Assembly (NCBI GenBank): GCA_028279825.1
Contig: JANQNA010000007.1
Location: forward strand, 153,409 to 217,408
DNA length: 64,000 bases
Direction of reading: 5' to 3'
Source: an archaeon
GTDB taxonomy: Archaea > Aenigmatarchaeota > Aenigmatarchaeia > GW2011-AR5
Below, piece by piece: positions 24,805 to 33,582 of this stretch. Within the stretch, counting starts at the first letter, position 1, and each line of letters starts with the position of its first letter. The notes beneath the pieces are model-generated. The model was not told the origin of the DNA and did not search any database. It worked only from the letters and a program-made list of their open reading frames with translations. Both the position numbers and the translations under genes were made by a program.

Positions 24805-24920
24805 TAACAATAGCTGAATATTTGCTTCTGGCTTTATCAATGTTTGTTGTGCTGTTTTTCATAGCATTTGCGTGGCATGAAGCAGAAAACAAGATGCCCC
24901 TTGAAGAGGAAAAACCCTAA
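24801..24920 (+). CDS. Mini one-pass membrane protein coupled to the metzincin
   Basis: A 39-residue protein: MITIAEYLLLALSMFVVLFF plus a short Ala/Phe stretch forms one membrane helix, followed by a charged HEAENKMPLEEEKP tail. Its ATG lies inside the stop of the metzincin gene (ATGA), a sign of coupled translation. The same secreted-protein-plus-mini-membrane-protein order occurs twice more downstream. It may anchor, hold or help export the protease; this is inference. Confidence 0.65.
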   Translation: MITIAEYLLLALSMFVVLFFIAFAWHEAENKMPLEEEKP

Positions 24921-24965
24921 GATTACCGTATACTATATATATCACTTAAACCAATGTTTTATCTA

Positions 24966-27566
24966 ATGAATACGAAAGTACTTGCAGTTCTAACGGCATT
25001 TGTTCTATTTGCTTCTATGTCTTTAGCAGAACCCCCTGATGTGGCCGTTATTGTTAATCCGCCGCAGGAAGTTACAATGAACGGCGGTGATATGGTTTAT
25101 GTTAATTATCTGGGTACTATGTATACCGTTACATATACCGCATCTTCTGATTCCATTACGGGTGTTGTGAGGGTTGGTGTAGATCAGAACGCCGTACCGG
25201 AAGATGGGTTAAGACGAATTGGCGGGCTTGATGTTTTTGCGAAAGATGTGACAGACGTTTCGAGTACAGATCCAAAACTTGATTATGCTGTTCTTCAGTT
25301 TGGATCTATAAAACTTCATGGCGGAGATTCTATGGAGGCAACATACGGGGTTGACCGGTACACCGTCACATTTATTGCTTCTTCCGATTCCAACACAGCT
25401 ATTGTAAAGGTTGGCGAGTGCCAGGATACAATAGAAAAAGGTGGTGAAAAAGAGCTGTGTAACCTGTTCGTATACGTCGAGGACGTGGGTGATGTTTCGA
25501 GTACAGACCCAACGCTTGATTATGCTGTCCTGAGAATTTCTGACAGCTCATTCAATATTGTTGATTGTGGTATCAATGTTGACTGTCCTTCCTACGAAAG
25601 CAAATTCTGTACGGCCCAGGGAGAATTCTGCCAGCAGGTTACCAGTCGCGAATGTGTAAACAATACGTGTGTATCAGCTTCTTATGATGTTACCTGTGAG
25701 CAATGTGATTTTGGTTGTACGGCAGACGGATGTAAAACTACCGAATGTACTGATACTGACGTGACAGATCAATACCCTGACGGCAAGAATCATTTTCTGA
25801 AAGGAACTGTAAAATACCTCCAGTTTGGCGATGTAAAACAGGATACTGACAGCTGCGAGAATAATAAATTAAGGGAATTATATTGCCAGGGCGGTTCAGT
25901 TGATGGGTATCACATAGATTGTCCGAATGGTTACAGTTGCTCAGATGGAAAGTGTATTGTAACAACAAATACGTGTGACAACATGGATTGTCCTTCTACA
26001 ATAGAGCATTTCTGTGACGGGAACAATGCATGTACCAGAGAAGTTGGATATTATTGTGAAAACGGTGAGTGTGTTGAAAAGCCAAGTGTTGACGCATGTC
26101 GCATCTGTCCAAACGGTTGCGCCGGTGGCATATGTAAAAACACGGGTTGTTATGATTCTGACGGCGGACGTAATATTTTCAAGAAGGGTTATGCCAAATC
26201 AGCAGGTAAATTAGTAGATGACGTTTGTGCTGTTTCAAAATGCCTGAACTGTGAACATGACGAGGCAATAGGCTGCAAGGGTGATCATTGCTGGATATTT
26301 GAGGCAGAATGTAAAGACAACCAGGCAACTTTTGCCAAGCTAAAATGTCCCGGCATGTGTGATGTTGGCAAATGTGTAGGAAGAGAAAAACCAAAGCTTA
26401 TGGTTATAAATCCCAACGGCGGGCAGGTATGGGAAAGAGGAACTTCCCAGCAGATAAAGTGGAATACCGGGACGGTGACAGAAGTCGAGGCTACCGAAAC
26501 TGTTGGATATACAGTAACAGGTGCAGTTGTCTCAAAAATAACAGGAAAGCCTGTTGCAGCCACAGACTTGAAGCCTACGGGGGCGATCAAAGACAACACT
26601 AAAACGGAAAGGATTTGTCCAACTGTTTGTGTTGGAATGTGGGAATTAAAGAGCAGATTCAGCACAAGTGCACGTGGCGGTGGTATGGAGTGTGTATACA
26701 ACGAATGTGGAAGTGGTTGTGGTGCTAACGGAAAGACAACCTTCGATACAAAGGAAGAGTGTCAAGAAATGCTGCCGACAACGAGAGGTTTTGTAAGAAT
26801 TGAGCTGGTCAGGTCAGGAGCTTATGATAAAGAGCTTGCAATAACAGGAAAGCCTGTTGCAAAGGCTGTGGAAATCAGTGACGTTGCACACGTCGAGGCT
26901 ATAACCAAACCGCCTGAATATTTCTCACTGGTTATTGCCGCGAAAACGGAGAATGACGGTCACTTCTCATGGCGCATTCCTGAGAATCTACCTGTCGGAA
27001 GATACAAGGTAAAGATAACCGAACTGTCTACGGGCAAGTCTGACCAGAGTGACAGGCCATTCACAATAATCGGCGAGGATATACCAGGAACAGGATTTAT
27101 TCTTGAGTTCAGCGAGGGATGGAATATGTTCTCTGTTCCTATGTCAACCGTCAAGGTTACTCTGGATGAAACAGACTGCAAACCTACAAGCAGCGTGTGG
27201 TATCTGTCAGAAAACGGCTACAGAAGGATGACAAACATAAGGGACCTTCACTACGGTTTCTGGATAAGGATGGATGAAGATTGTAAAGTCACTTTGCAGG
27301 TGCATGATGATTATTCAATTCACAAGTATTATGAGCGAGCCAAACTTCACAAAGGATGGAACATTATCGGCGGCATGCCCGAAACGTTAGAAGTTGAAAA
27401 CGTGAAAGGTGACTGTGAGTTTGAGAGAGGACCTTACTGGTACAATCCTGAATCAGGAGAGTACGAAGAGTCAACAATATTTGAACCAGGAAAAGGTTAT
27501 GCTATAAAGACAACAAATGCATGTCAATTAAGCTCGAATGATATGCCACCGCCACTACCAGTGTGA
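24966..27566 (+). CDS. Large Cys-rich surface protein 1
   Basis: An 866-residue secreted protein: signal peptide (about 1-20, ending SLAEPP), two similar beta-rich repeats in the first 190 residues (each with YTVTYTASSDSxTG-like and DVSSTDPxLDYAVL), then a Cys-rich region with CP/CxxGC units, a Kre9-like domain (NPNGGQVWERG..IKWNTG, DGHFSWRIP..GRYKVKI) broken by a long Cys insert, and a C-terminal GWNMFSVP / GWNIIGGMPET duplicated domain. It ends PPPLPV. ATG 24966 is preferred to 24954 because the TATA box (ctatatat) is about 27 bases upstream. The next gene's GTG overlaps the stop. It is an S-layer or adhesin-type protein by inference. Confidence 0.85.
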   Translation: MNTKVLAVLTAFVLFASMSLAEPPDVAVIVNPPQEVTMNGGDMVYVNYLGTMYTVTYTASSDSITGVVRVGVDQNAVPEDGLRRIGGLDVFAKDVTDVSSTDPKLDYAVLQFGSIKLHGGDSMEATYGVDRYTVTFIASSDSNTAIVKVGECQDTIEKGGEKELCNLFVYVEDVGDVSSTDPTLDYAVLRISDSSFNIVDCGINVDCPSYESKFCTAQGEFCQQVTSRECVNNTCVSASYDVTCEQCDFGCTADGCKTTECTDTDVTDQYPDGKNHFLKGTVKYLQFGDVKQDTDSCENNKLRELYCQGGSVDGYHIDCPNGYSCSDGKCIVTTNTCDNMDCPSTIEHFCDGNNACTREVGYYCENGECVEKPSVDACRICPNGCAGGICKNTGCYDSDGGRNIFKKGYAKSAGKLVDDVCAVSKCLNCEHDEAIGCKGDHCWIFEAECKDNQATFAKLKCPGMCDVGKCVGREKPKLMVINPNGGQVWERGTSQQIKWNTGTVTEVEATETVGYTVTGAVVSKITGKPVAATDLKPTGAIKDNTKTERICPTVCVGMWELKSRFSTSARGGGMECVYNECGSGCGANGKTTFDTKEECQEMLPTTRGFVRIELVRSGAYDKELAITGKPVAKAVEISDVAHVEAITKPPEYFSLVIAAKTENDGHFSWRIPENLPVGRYKVKITELSTGKSDQSDRPFTIIGEDIPGTGFILEFSEGWNMFSVPMSTVKVTLDETDCKPTSSVWYLSENGYRRMTNIRDLHYGFWIRMDEDCKVTLQVHDDYSIHKYYERAKLHKGWNIIGGMPETLEVENVKGDCEFERGPYWYNPESGEYEESTIFEPGKGYAIKTTNACQLSSNDMPPPLPV

Positions 27567-27793
27567 TAATTATGGAAAATATGCGGACAGTATCAAAAAA
27601 ATCACCAAAGACCATGATGTACGTAGCGATACTTATCATTGCTGTCCTGCTTATGGTTCTGCTATTGCTGATATCTTCCGGAACGGAGGGTATTGTCTTG
27701 TTTGGCAACGAAGCTGCGCCGGAAGGTCTGGAAGTCTTTAAGGCCACACAGGATACGGGCGGAGCCCCACCTGCTTTACCGGAGCTACCCTAA
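27563..27793 (+). CDS. Mini membrane partner of surface protein 1
   Basis: A protein of up to 76 residues with a basic N-terminus (SKKSPKT), one membrane helix (MMYVAILIIAVLLMVLLLLI) and an outside part (SSGTEGIVLFGNEAAPEGLEVF) ending GGAPPALPELP. It starts at a GTG that overlaps the stop of the surface protein, or at ATG 27572 a few codons on. The small protein after surface protein 2 has the same plan and sequence. Its Pro-rich end matches the PPxLPV end of the two surface proteins. A membrane anchor or assembly partner is likely. Confidence 0.78.
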   Translation: MIIMENMRTVSKKSPKTMMYVAILIIAVLLMVLLLLISSGTEGIVLFGNEAAPEGLEVFKATQDTGGAPPALPELP

Positions 27794-27827
27794 TTCTTAA
27801 ATACGGCTTAAATCCATAGTTTAAGCA

Positions 27828-30800
27828 ATGAAATACGCATTACCGCTTGTTTTAACCATGTTTGTTCTGTTTGCATCTACGGCTTATGCTGCTTCACTTG
27901 GTGCATGTGTTGTGCGCGGTTATGGTTCTATACCGGCTTACAGCGCACCTGATGTTGGTACAGGATACGCGAAACATAATCTTGGGACAGTCTCTAACCT
28001 GAATGAAGTCAAGGAATTATGTACCGATGATATACTTTACGATAAGATGGTGAACGGTTACTGCACTGTCAATACATATGATTCGATACAATGGCAGGCA
28101 GTATATTACGTGGATCCGGATGATTATTTTGTGGTAGGTTCTTCATCTTCCTGCGTAGCCAGCGGCTGCCAGTATCACAGTTGTTCAGAAGCTCCACCTG
28201 ATCCTGCACAGCCTTCAACAGCTTATTGTATGGTGGATGGCGGAGCCCCCGCCAAACCGGCTTACGGAGCTCCCGATACCGGTGACGGTTATGCAAAAAC
28301 CAATATTGGTAATGTTACTGATCTTGACGATGCCAAAGCCAGATGTACTGATGATATATACGCTCCCCTGATGCCTACTTACTGTGCAAACAACGAGTTT
28401 ATAGATAAAGAAAAGGCACAATGGCTGGTAGGATTTTTCTCAACTAACCTGACAACAAACGTTTTTGCAGCCAGCGGTCCTGTATTCCATCACTGTTCTG
28501 ATGAATGCTGGGGTAGTAGCTGCGATACAAACGGTGTCTGTATTGTCAGTGACCAGTATTCTTCCATACCGGGTTACTGGGATCCTGATTTGGGGACCGG
28601 TATATTTATAGAAAATTACCTGGGCGGCGGCTACAACTACATAGATGACTGGTACGCAAAATACCGCCTTGGCGATGTTACAGATCTGAATGATGCAACA
28701 TCCAGATGCACGGATGATATATTCAATAACTTAACAACACAGTACTGCAATGCAAATTCCGGCGAACATGAAAGACATCTTACAAACATACGATGGAGAT
28801 CCATGTATTACGGCGGGGACGGAGTCAGTGCCTGTCCTCCAAGTGGATGCACGGCTATAGACTGCAATACATTTCTTTCTGATCCTGAGTTAGCTGCACA
28901 GGAACTGGGCTTGTGTGTTGTAAGAGACAGTTTCACGGCCATACCGGCTTACGGCTCACCAGACGTTGGTTCGGGATATGCAAAATATAATCTCGGAAAC
29001 GTTACGAATTATACTGAAGCTAAGGCGTTGTGTACTGACACAATTTACAATAACGTCATGACCGATTATTGTAACAGTAATACTGAAAGGGTCCAATGGG
29101 AAGTTGTGATTCAGGGAGGGACACACGGTTGTGCAGCCAGCGGCTGCCAGTTTCATTATTGCTCTGAAGTATCTGATCCATGTGATGGTGTGACGTGCAA
29201 CAACCCACCGGGCAATTATTGTTCAGGAAACCTGGCGATTTCTTATGGTACTGGTACATGTTCAGGCGGAATATGTTCCTATTCTTTTACTAATACCACC
29301 TGCCAGTATGGTTGTTCAAATGGCACCTGCCTGGCAAATCCCTGTTCAGGTATAACCTGTAATAACCCACCAAGTGATTATTGCTCCGGTAATACGGCAA
29401 TTTCTTATACAACAGGTACATGTTCAGGCGGAATATGTTCCTATTCTTTTACTAATACAAGCTGCCAGTATGGTTGTTCTAACGGTAACTGCCTGACAGA
29501 CTCATGTCTGGGCGTTGTATGCAGTGACACAGAACAGGTATACTGTGACGGAACAAGTGCATGTAACCAGACAATAGATTATGAGTGTTCCGGTGGTGTT
29601 TGTACAGAGGCTGAGAGTTCTCTGGTATGTGATACATGCCCGTACGGATGTCAGGACGGCTACTGTAAGGCAGACCTTTGCGCTAATCTTATCTGTCCTA
29701 ATACAGAGAGAAAGTACTGTAATGCGACAAAAGCCTGCACTGAGACAAAGGAATATGAATGTTCAAGCGGCAACTGCACGGAAGTGGGGGTTTCTGTTAT
29801 ATGTGAAACATGCAGTGCAGGATGTTCAATCGGCTTTTGTAACACGCCGGTCTTAATTGACACAAGTTATGTTGCATCATCGTCAGGCGGAGGCGGTGGA
29901 GGAGGAGGTTATTCTCCACCGGCAACAGAAGAAAGAATAAATGAAACAACCAAGAAGCGAAGGATTATTGTTACGGGAGAGGATAATACCGAAGAAAAAT
30001 CAGATGAAACTGTGGCAACGGACAGTGAACCTGTTGTACAACCAACAACCACTAGTTCATCAGGTGGCGGGGGCTCAGGATACGTAAGAGTTGAAACGGC
30101 ACAGGTAAAGAAAAAGGTTGAAATTCAATCACCTAACGGCGGGCAGGTATGGACAAAGAAAAAGGCAAAGAAGATAAGATGGTCAACAGATTTTGCTAGT
30201 TCCATAACAGGAAACGTAGTTGTAACAAAAATTATACAGGAACCTATGTCTGCAGAAGATGTGGAGCCAATAAATGTTAATGATATTGTACAGGAATTAA
30301 CACCTGTAGTTAATTATGTCAGGATAGAACTTGTGGTACTAAAAGATGGTCAGCCGCAATATACACATTTAATTTCTGAAAGAACGGAGAATGACGGACA
30401 GTTTGAATGGGAGATCCCCGAGGATATTCCGGATGGCGAGTACGCAATAAGAATTATAGATCTGTCTACGGGTACATACGATGACAGTGACAGGGCATTC
30501 AAGATATCTGTGGAAGAATTTGAAGACGGATTTATACTGGAATTCAGGAAAGGATGGAACATGTTCTCTGTTCCTGCTTCAACAGACAAGGTAACTCTGG
30601 AAAGAAGTGATTGCACGCCTAAAAGCAATCTCTGGTATCTGGATGGTGAATATAAGAGAACAAAAAATATACAGAACCTTAGAAAGGGATACTGGATAGA
30701 TATGGAAGAGGACTGCAAAGTGACTTTACAGTCAGAGGAGGAGTATCTTCTCTACAGTTTCTTTGACCGAACAGGTCTGACAGAAGGATGGAACATGATT

Positions 30801-30998
30801 GGCGGCATCCCAGAAACAATGGAGTTTGCTGACATAAAAGGCGACTGTGAATTTGAAGACGGGCCTTACTGGTACAACCCGGAAAGAAATACATACGAAG
30901 TATCAAGATTCATGGAACCCGGCAAGGGCTATATTATAAAGATGGTTAGTTCCTGCAACCTTGGTCTGAGCGGTGCACCACCAGCTTTACCGGTGTGA
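27828..30998 (+). CDS. Large Cys-rich surface protein 2
   Basis: A 1056-residue secreted protein. A signal peptide (1-20, ending AYAAS) is followed by four repeats of about 100 residues (CVV, IPAY, DVGTGYAKxNLGxV, CTDDI, and a Cys pair at the end), then Cys-rich units of about 54 residues (CNNPPxxYCSGN, CSGGICSYSFTNT), a Gly run near residue 686, a Kre9-like domain (SPNGGQVWTKKK, DGQFEWEIPEDIPDG) and the GWNMFSVP/GWNMIGGIPET C-terminal domain shared with surface protein 1. It ends SGAPPALPV. The disulfide potential and repeats suit a stable surface layer or adhesin. Confidence 0.85.
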   Translation: MKYALPLVLTMFVLFASTAYAASLGACVVRGYGSIPAYSAPDVGTGYAKHNLGTVSNLNEVKELCTDDILYDKMVNGYCTVNTYDSIQWQAVYYVDPDDYFVVGSSSSCVASGCQYHSCSEAPPDPAQPSTAYCMVDGGAPAKPAYGAPDTGDGYAKTNIGNVTDLDDAKARCTDDIYAPLMPTYCANNEFIDKEKAQWLVGFFSTNLTTNVFAASGPVFHHCSDECWGSSCDTNGVCIVSDQYSSIPGYWDPDLGTGIFIENYLGGGYNYIDDWYAKYRLGDVTDLNDATSRCTDDIFNNLTTQYCNANSGEHERHLTNIRWRSMYYGGDGVSACPPSGCTAIDCNTFLSDPELAAQELGLCVVRDSFTAIPAYGSPDVGSGYAKYNLGNVTNYTEAKALCTDTIYNNVMTDYCNSNTERVQWEVVIQGGTHGCAASGCQFHYCSEVSDPCDGVTCNNPPGNYCSGNLAISYGTGTCSGGICSYSFTNTTCQYGCSNGTCLANPCSGITCNNPPSDYCSGNTAISYTTGTCSGGICSYSFTNTSCQYGCSNGNCLTDSCLGVVCSDTEQVYCDGTSACNQTIDYECSGGVCTEAESSLVCDTCPYGCQDGYCKADLCANLICPNTERKYCNATKACTETKEYECSSGNCTEVGVSVICETCSAGCSIGFCNTPVLIDTSYVASSSGGGGGGGGYSPPATEERINETTKKRRIIVTGEDNTEEKSDETVATDSEPVVQPTTTSSSGGGGSGYVRVETAQVKKKVEIQSPNGGQVWTKKKAKKIRWSTDFASSITGNVVVTKIIQEPMSAEDVEPINVNDIVQELTPVVNYVRIELVVLKDGQPQYTHLISERTENDGQFEWEIPEDIPDGEYAIRIIDLSTGTYDDSDRAFKISVEEFEDGFILEFRKGWNMFSVPASTDKVTLERSDCTPKSNLWYLDGEYKRTKNIQNLRKGYWIDMEEDCKVTLQSEEEYLLYSFFDRTGLTEGWNMIGGIPETMEFADIKGDCEFEDGPYWYNPERNTYEVSRFMEPGKGYIIKMVSSCNLGLSGAPPALPV
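29191..29514 (+). repeat. Two tandem 162-base repeats within the surface gene
   Basis: Two adjacent 162-base units encode 54-residue Cys repeats. Stretches such as the segment coding GTCSGGICSYSFTNT (about 29255 and 29417) are almost identical at DNA level, so the duplication is recent or kept alike by recombination. Confidence 0.75.
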
Positions 30999-31213
30999 TT
31001 GATATGGGAAAACCAAAAACAACGACTTATGCAACGATACTTGTTATTGCCCTGCTACTTGCAGGTCTTTTTTATGTCCTGACAACAAACACAGAAGGTA
31101 TTGATTTGTTCGGCAGCGAAACAGCACCGGAAGGTCTGGAAGTTTTTGAGATAACTGAAGAGACAGAAGAAACACCGCCACCACTGCCGGGAGTGCCTCT
31201 ACTTCAGCAATAG
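30995..31213 (+). CDS. Mini membrane partner of surface protein 2
   Basis: A 72-residue protein (GTG 30995 overlapping the stop of the surface gene; ATG 31004 also possible). It has a basic start (GKPKTTT), one membrane helix (ATILVIALLLAGLFYVL) and an outside part TNTEGIDLFGSETAPEGLEVF ending ETPPPLPGVPLLQQ. It is plainly paralogous to the small protein at 27563 (TEGIxLFGxExAPEGLEVF). The end overlaps the convergent epimerase gene by 15 bases. Confidence 0.78.
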   Translation: MIDMGKPKTTTYATILVIALLLAGLFYVLTTNTEGIDLFGSETAPEGLEVFEITEETEETPPPLPGVPLLQQ

Positions 31214-32026
31214 TTCTATTCCTTCGTAGAAAGGTACCTGCGGTTCCCATTTTAGAGATCTTATTTTGTCTATGTTTGCTTTGCTGCGCTGGACGTCCCC
31301 TTCTGCAAGCGGTGCGAATCTTACATTTGTCCCGACACCGGAAATTGCGTGTATAGTATCAGCAACTTCCAGAACGGATTTTTCTTTTCCGGTACCAACA
31401 TTGTAAGTTCCTTCAAGTTCCATGCCCAGTAGCAGAGCTGCAACAACGTCTGAAACATGTATGTAATCCCTTGTCTGTGTTCCATGGCCGAAAACGGTTA
31501 TGGTTTTGTTGTTTGGTATAATCCTGGAAAACTTGTTTATTACACTGTGGCCTCTTGATCCGTAAACATTGAACAGTCTTGCTACGAAAGACCCTTCCGG
31601 ACATACCCTCTCAGCGCGCAACTTGCTTTTTCCGTACTGGCTTATCGGCTTGCACTCATCTATCTCTTTCGGTTCTTTGATTTCACCGTAAACAGCTGCT
31701 GATGATGTGAAAATGACTTTTGCTCCATTCTCTTGAGCCGCTTCAAAGACTTTTTTCGCACCAAGATAGTTTGTTGTATAAACAAGATTTTCATCTGTCG
31801 CTCTTGATTCGGCTACACCAGCCAAATGAAAAACAACTTCACAACCACTGACGGCATCCTTTATCTCATCGTCTCTTATATCTCCGGGAATGTTTTTTGC
31901 CTTTTTGTTGACAATTTTTCCGGAAGAGAAATTGTCAAAAACAACCACTTCGTGTCCTGCGGACAATAAGCGCTCTACCAGGTGTGATCCAATGAAGCCT
32001 GCGCCTCCTGTAACAAGTATTTTCAT
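31199..32026 (-). CDS. NAD-dependent sugar epimerase (GalE/UDP-glucose 4-epimerase type)
   Basis: A 275-residue extended short-chain dehydrogenase: MKILVTGGAGFIGSHLVERL is the Rossmann NAD motif (GxxGxxG), SAAVYGE the active-site Ser/Tyr area and YGKSKLRAE the YxxxK. It should epimerise or dehydrate nucleotide sugars for glycan synthesis, in keeping with the nearby heavily decorated surface proteins. At 275 residues it is shorter than bacterial GalE (about 338) but normal for archaeal members. It is convergent with the mini membrane gene. Confidence 0.9.
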   Translation of the reverse strand: MKILVTGGAGFIGSHLVERLLSAGHEVVVFDNFSSGKIVNKKAKNIPGDIRDDEIKDAVSGCEVVFHLAGVAESRATDENLVYTTNYLGAKKVFEAAQENGAKVIFTSSAAVYGEIKEPKEIDECKPISQYGKSKLRAERVCPEGSFVARLFNVYGSRGHSVINKFSRIIPNNKTITVFGHGTQTRDYIHVSDVVAALLLGMELEGTYNVGTGKEKSVLEVADTIHAISGVGTNVRFAPLAEGDVQRSKANIDKIRSLKWEPQVPFYEGIELLLK

Positions 32027-32055
32027 GTGATTAGTTTAACGAAAACGCTTATAAA

Positions 32056-32211
32056 TTACGCGAAGAACTTGAGAACCAACACGACACCGGCAAAAATTAC
32101 GCTAATTGCGACTACGTGGTTCGGCTTCATCTTTATTTTTTCGTCTGCCTCGGCATACCTCATTAAGCCTGCGCTGGATTGCGGCATGTAGTTTTTTTCT
32201 TTTTCGGCCAT
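32056..32211 (-). CDS. Preprotein translocase Sec61-beta/SecG subunit
   Basis: A 51-residue protein with the archaeal Sec61-beta pattern: NYMPQSSAGLMRYAEADE (P-x-SAGL-x-R-Y), then KIKMKPNHVV and one tail-anchoring helix (AISVIFAGVVLVLKFF). It is the small subunit of the SecYEG/Sec61 channel. It lies between the epimerase gene and a glycosyltransferase, about 30 bases from each, so it may be cotranscribed with them on the minus strand. Confidence 0.9.
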   Translation of the reverse strand: MAEKEKNYMPQSSAGLMRYAEADEKIKMKPNHVVAISVIFAGVVLVLKFFA

Positions 32212-32241
32212 AGTATTACTCTCTGGGAAATGTTTAAATAT

Positions 32242-32931
32242 CTAGATTTTGCGGCTCATGACGTAACGGAAGTCTTCCAGATAACTTCTCCAGTTACGCT
32301 TTCTTCTTCGTAAAAGATATCTAAAATTGCTGAAACCGTCCCATACACCTACACCTTTTACATAGCGTGCGGATGTTATCGGTATGTTTACAGTTTTTAG
32401 CCTGTTTCGTCCCACTTCAAATATGATTTCTACTGCTATCTCATAGCGCTCTGCCCGCAAATACAACTTTTTCAGGGCAGACGCGCGAAATGCACGGAAC
32501 CCGCTTTCCGTATCTTTGAGATCCGTGGCAGATACAAAATTAGTTAGTTTGTTAAGGAAGAAGTTCCCAAATTTTTTGATAAACGGATAGGCTGCCAAGT
32601 TCCGGCGCCCAAGGACAAAGTCATAACCCTTGCTTATCGTGGCCACAAAATCAGGGATCTGTTTAGGATCATGCTGCCCGTCCGCGTCTATTGTTATTAC
32701 AATGTCTGCTTTCATTTTCAGGGCTTCTTTAAACCCGGTTCGCAAGGCACAACCCAGACCTCCGTTTACTTTATGGTTTATGACTTTGGCGCCTGCACGC
32801 TTCGCTATCAAGGCTGTTTTATCTTTAGAAGCATCGTCTACAACGATGACTTTTCCGTATTTTTTTGCCGATTTGACTACATTTTCTATCGTTTTTTCTT
32901 CGTTGTAGGCAGGAATAATTATTGCTATCAT
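32242..32931 (-). CDS. Family 2 glycosyltransferase (dolichyl-phosphate mannose synthase type)
   Basis: A 229-residue GT-A enzyme: IIIPAYNEEKTI, VVDDASKD, VNGGLGCALRTGF, DADGQHDP (DxD-like metal site) and DTESGFRAFR are typical of DPM1/DPG synthase-like enzymes that load sugar onto a polyprenyl phosphate. No C-terminal membrane helices, so it is a peripheral cytoplasmic enzyme. It likely serves surface glycosylation; the surface proteins here have many N-x-S/T sites. Divergent from dTMP kinase with a TATA-like gtattgatata between. Confidence 0.9.
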   Translation of the reverse strand: MIAIIIPAYNEEKTIENVVKSAKKYGKVIVVDDASKDKTALIAKRAGAKVINHKVNGGLGCALRTGFKEALKMKADIVITIDADGQHDPKQIPDFVATISKGYDFVLGRRNLAAYPFIKKFGNFFLNKLTNFVSATDLKDTESGFRAFRASALKKLYLRAERYEIAVEIIFEVGRNRLKTVNIPITSARYVKGVGVWDGFSNFRYLLRRRKRNWRSYLEDFRYVMSRKI

Positions 32932-32994
32932 ACTGTCACAATCCCTCTTGTTAATTTAAATGTATTGTACATGTATTGATATAAGTGATTTTTA

Positions 32995-33582
32995 ATGCCG
33001 GGAAAGTTCATAGTTTTGGAAGGTCTTGACGGGGCTGGGATAACTACCCAGGCCACACTTCTTCGTAATCAACTCATAAAAAAAGGCAAGGATGTTGTAC
33101 TGACAAAAGAGCCGACCGATGGACTAATCGGTGGACTGATTAAATCTTGTTTGCGCAAGGAGTGGAAAACAAATCCGCTGACACTTCAAATGCTTTTTGC
33201 TGCCGATAGAGCTCATCATCTTGTATCGGAGATAGAGCCGGCTATAAAAAAGAATAAGATTGTTATTTGTGATCGTTATGTACTCTCTTCCCTGGTTTTT
33301 GGCGGCCTGGAAGTATCAGTGGATATTCTAAAACAGTTTAATGCACACTTCATGAAGCCGCATGCAACTATTGTGATAGATACTCATCCGAAGATCTGTA
33401 TAGAAAGAATGAAGAAAGGAAGACATCATGTTGAGTTATTTGAAGAAGAACATAAACTCATGCAGATAAGAAACAATTTACTTGCACTTAAGAAGCACTT
33501 TCCTAATACTCATTTTGTTGACGGTAACAGACAACACGAGCTTGTGCTGGAAGACGTAAAGAGAATTGTGGAATCACTCTGA
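32995..33582 (+). CDS. tmk: Thymidylate kinase with altered P-loop
   Basis: A 195-residue protein with dTMP kinase blocks: FIVLEGLDGAGITTQA (P-loop), KEPTDG, FAADRAHHL (AxDR) and VICDRYVLSS (DRY). It should phosphorylate dTMP to dTDP. The P-loop reads GLDGAGITT, with Ile16 where nearly all NMP kinases have Lys, a change of one base (AAA to ATA). Other motifs are intact, so it may still work or have a changed role. The gene ends nine bases inside the convergent ScpB gene. Confidence 0.85.
   Translation: MPGKFIVLEGLDGAGITTQATLLRNQLIKKGKDVVLTKEPTDGLIGGLIKSCLRKEWKTNPLTLQMLFAADRAHHLVSEIEPAIKKNKIVICDRYVLSSLVFGGLEVSVDILKQFNAHFMKPHATIVIDTHPKICIERMKKGRHHVELFEEEHKLMQIRNNLLALKKHFPNTHFVDGNRQHELVLEDVKRIVESL

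Noticed and set aside
29191..29514. CRISPR-like repeats
   Set aside because: Long coding repeats with a 162-base period and no spacers; they belong to a Cys-rich protein.
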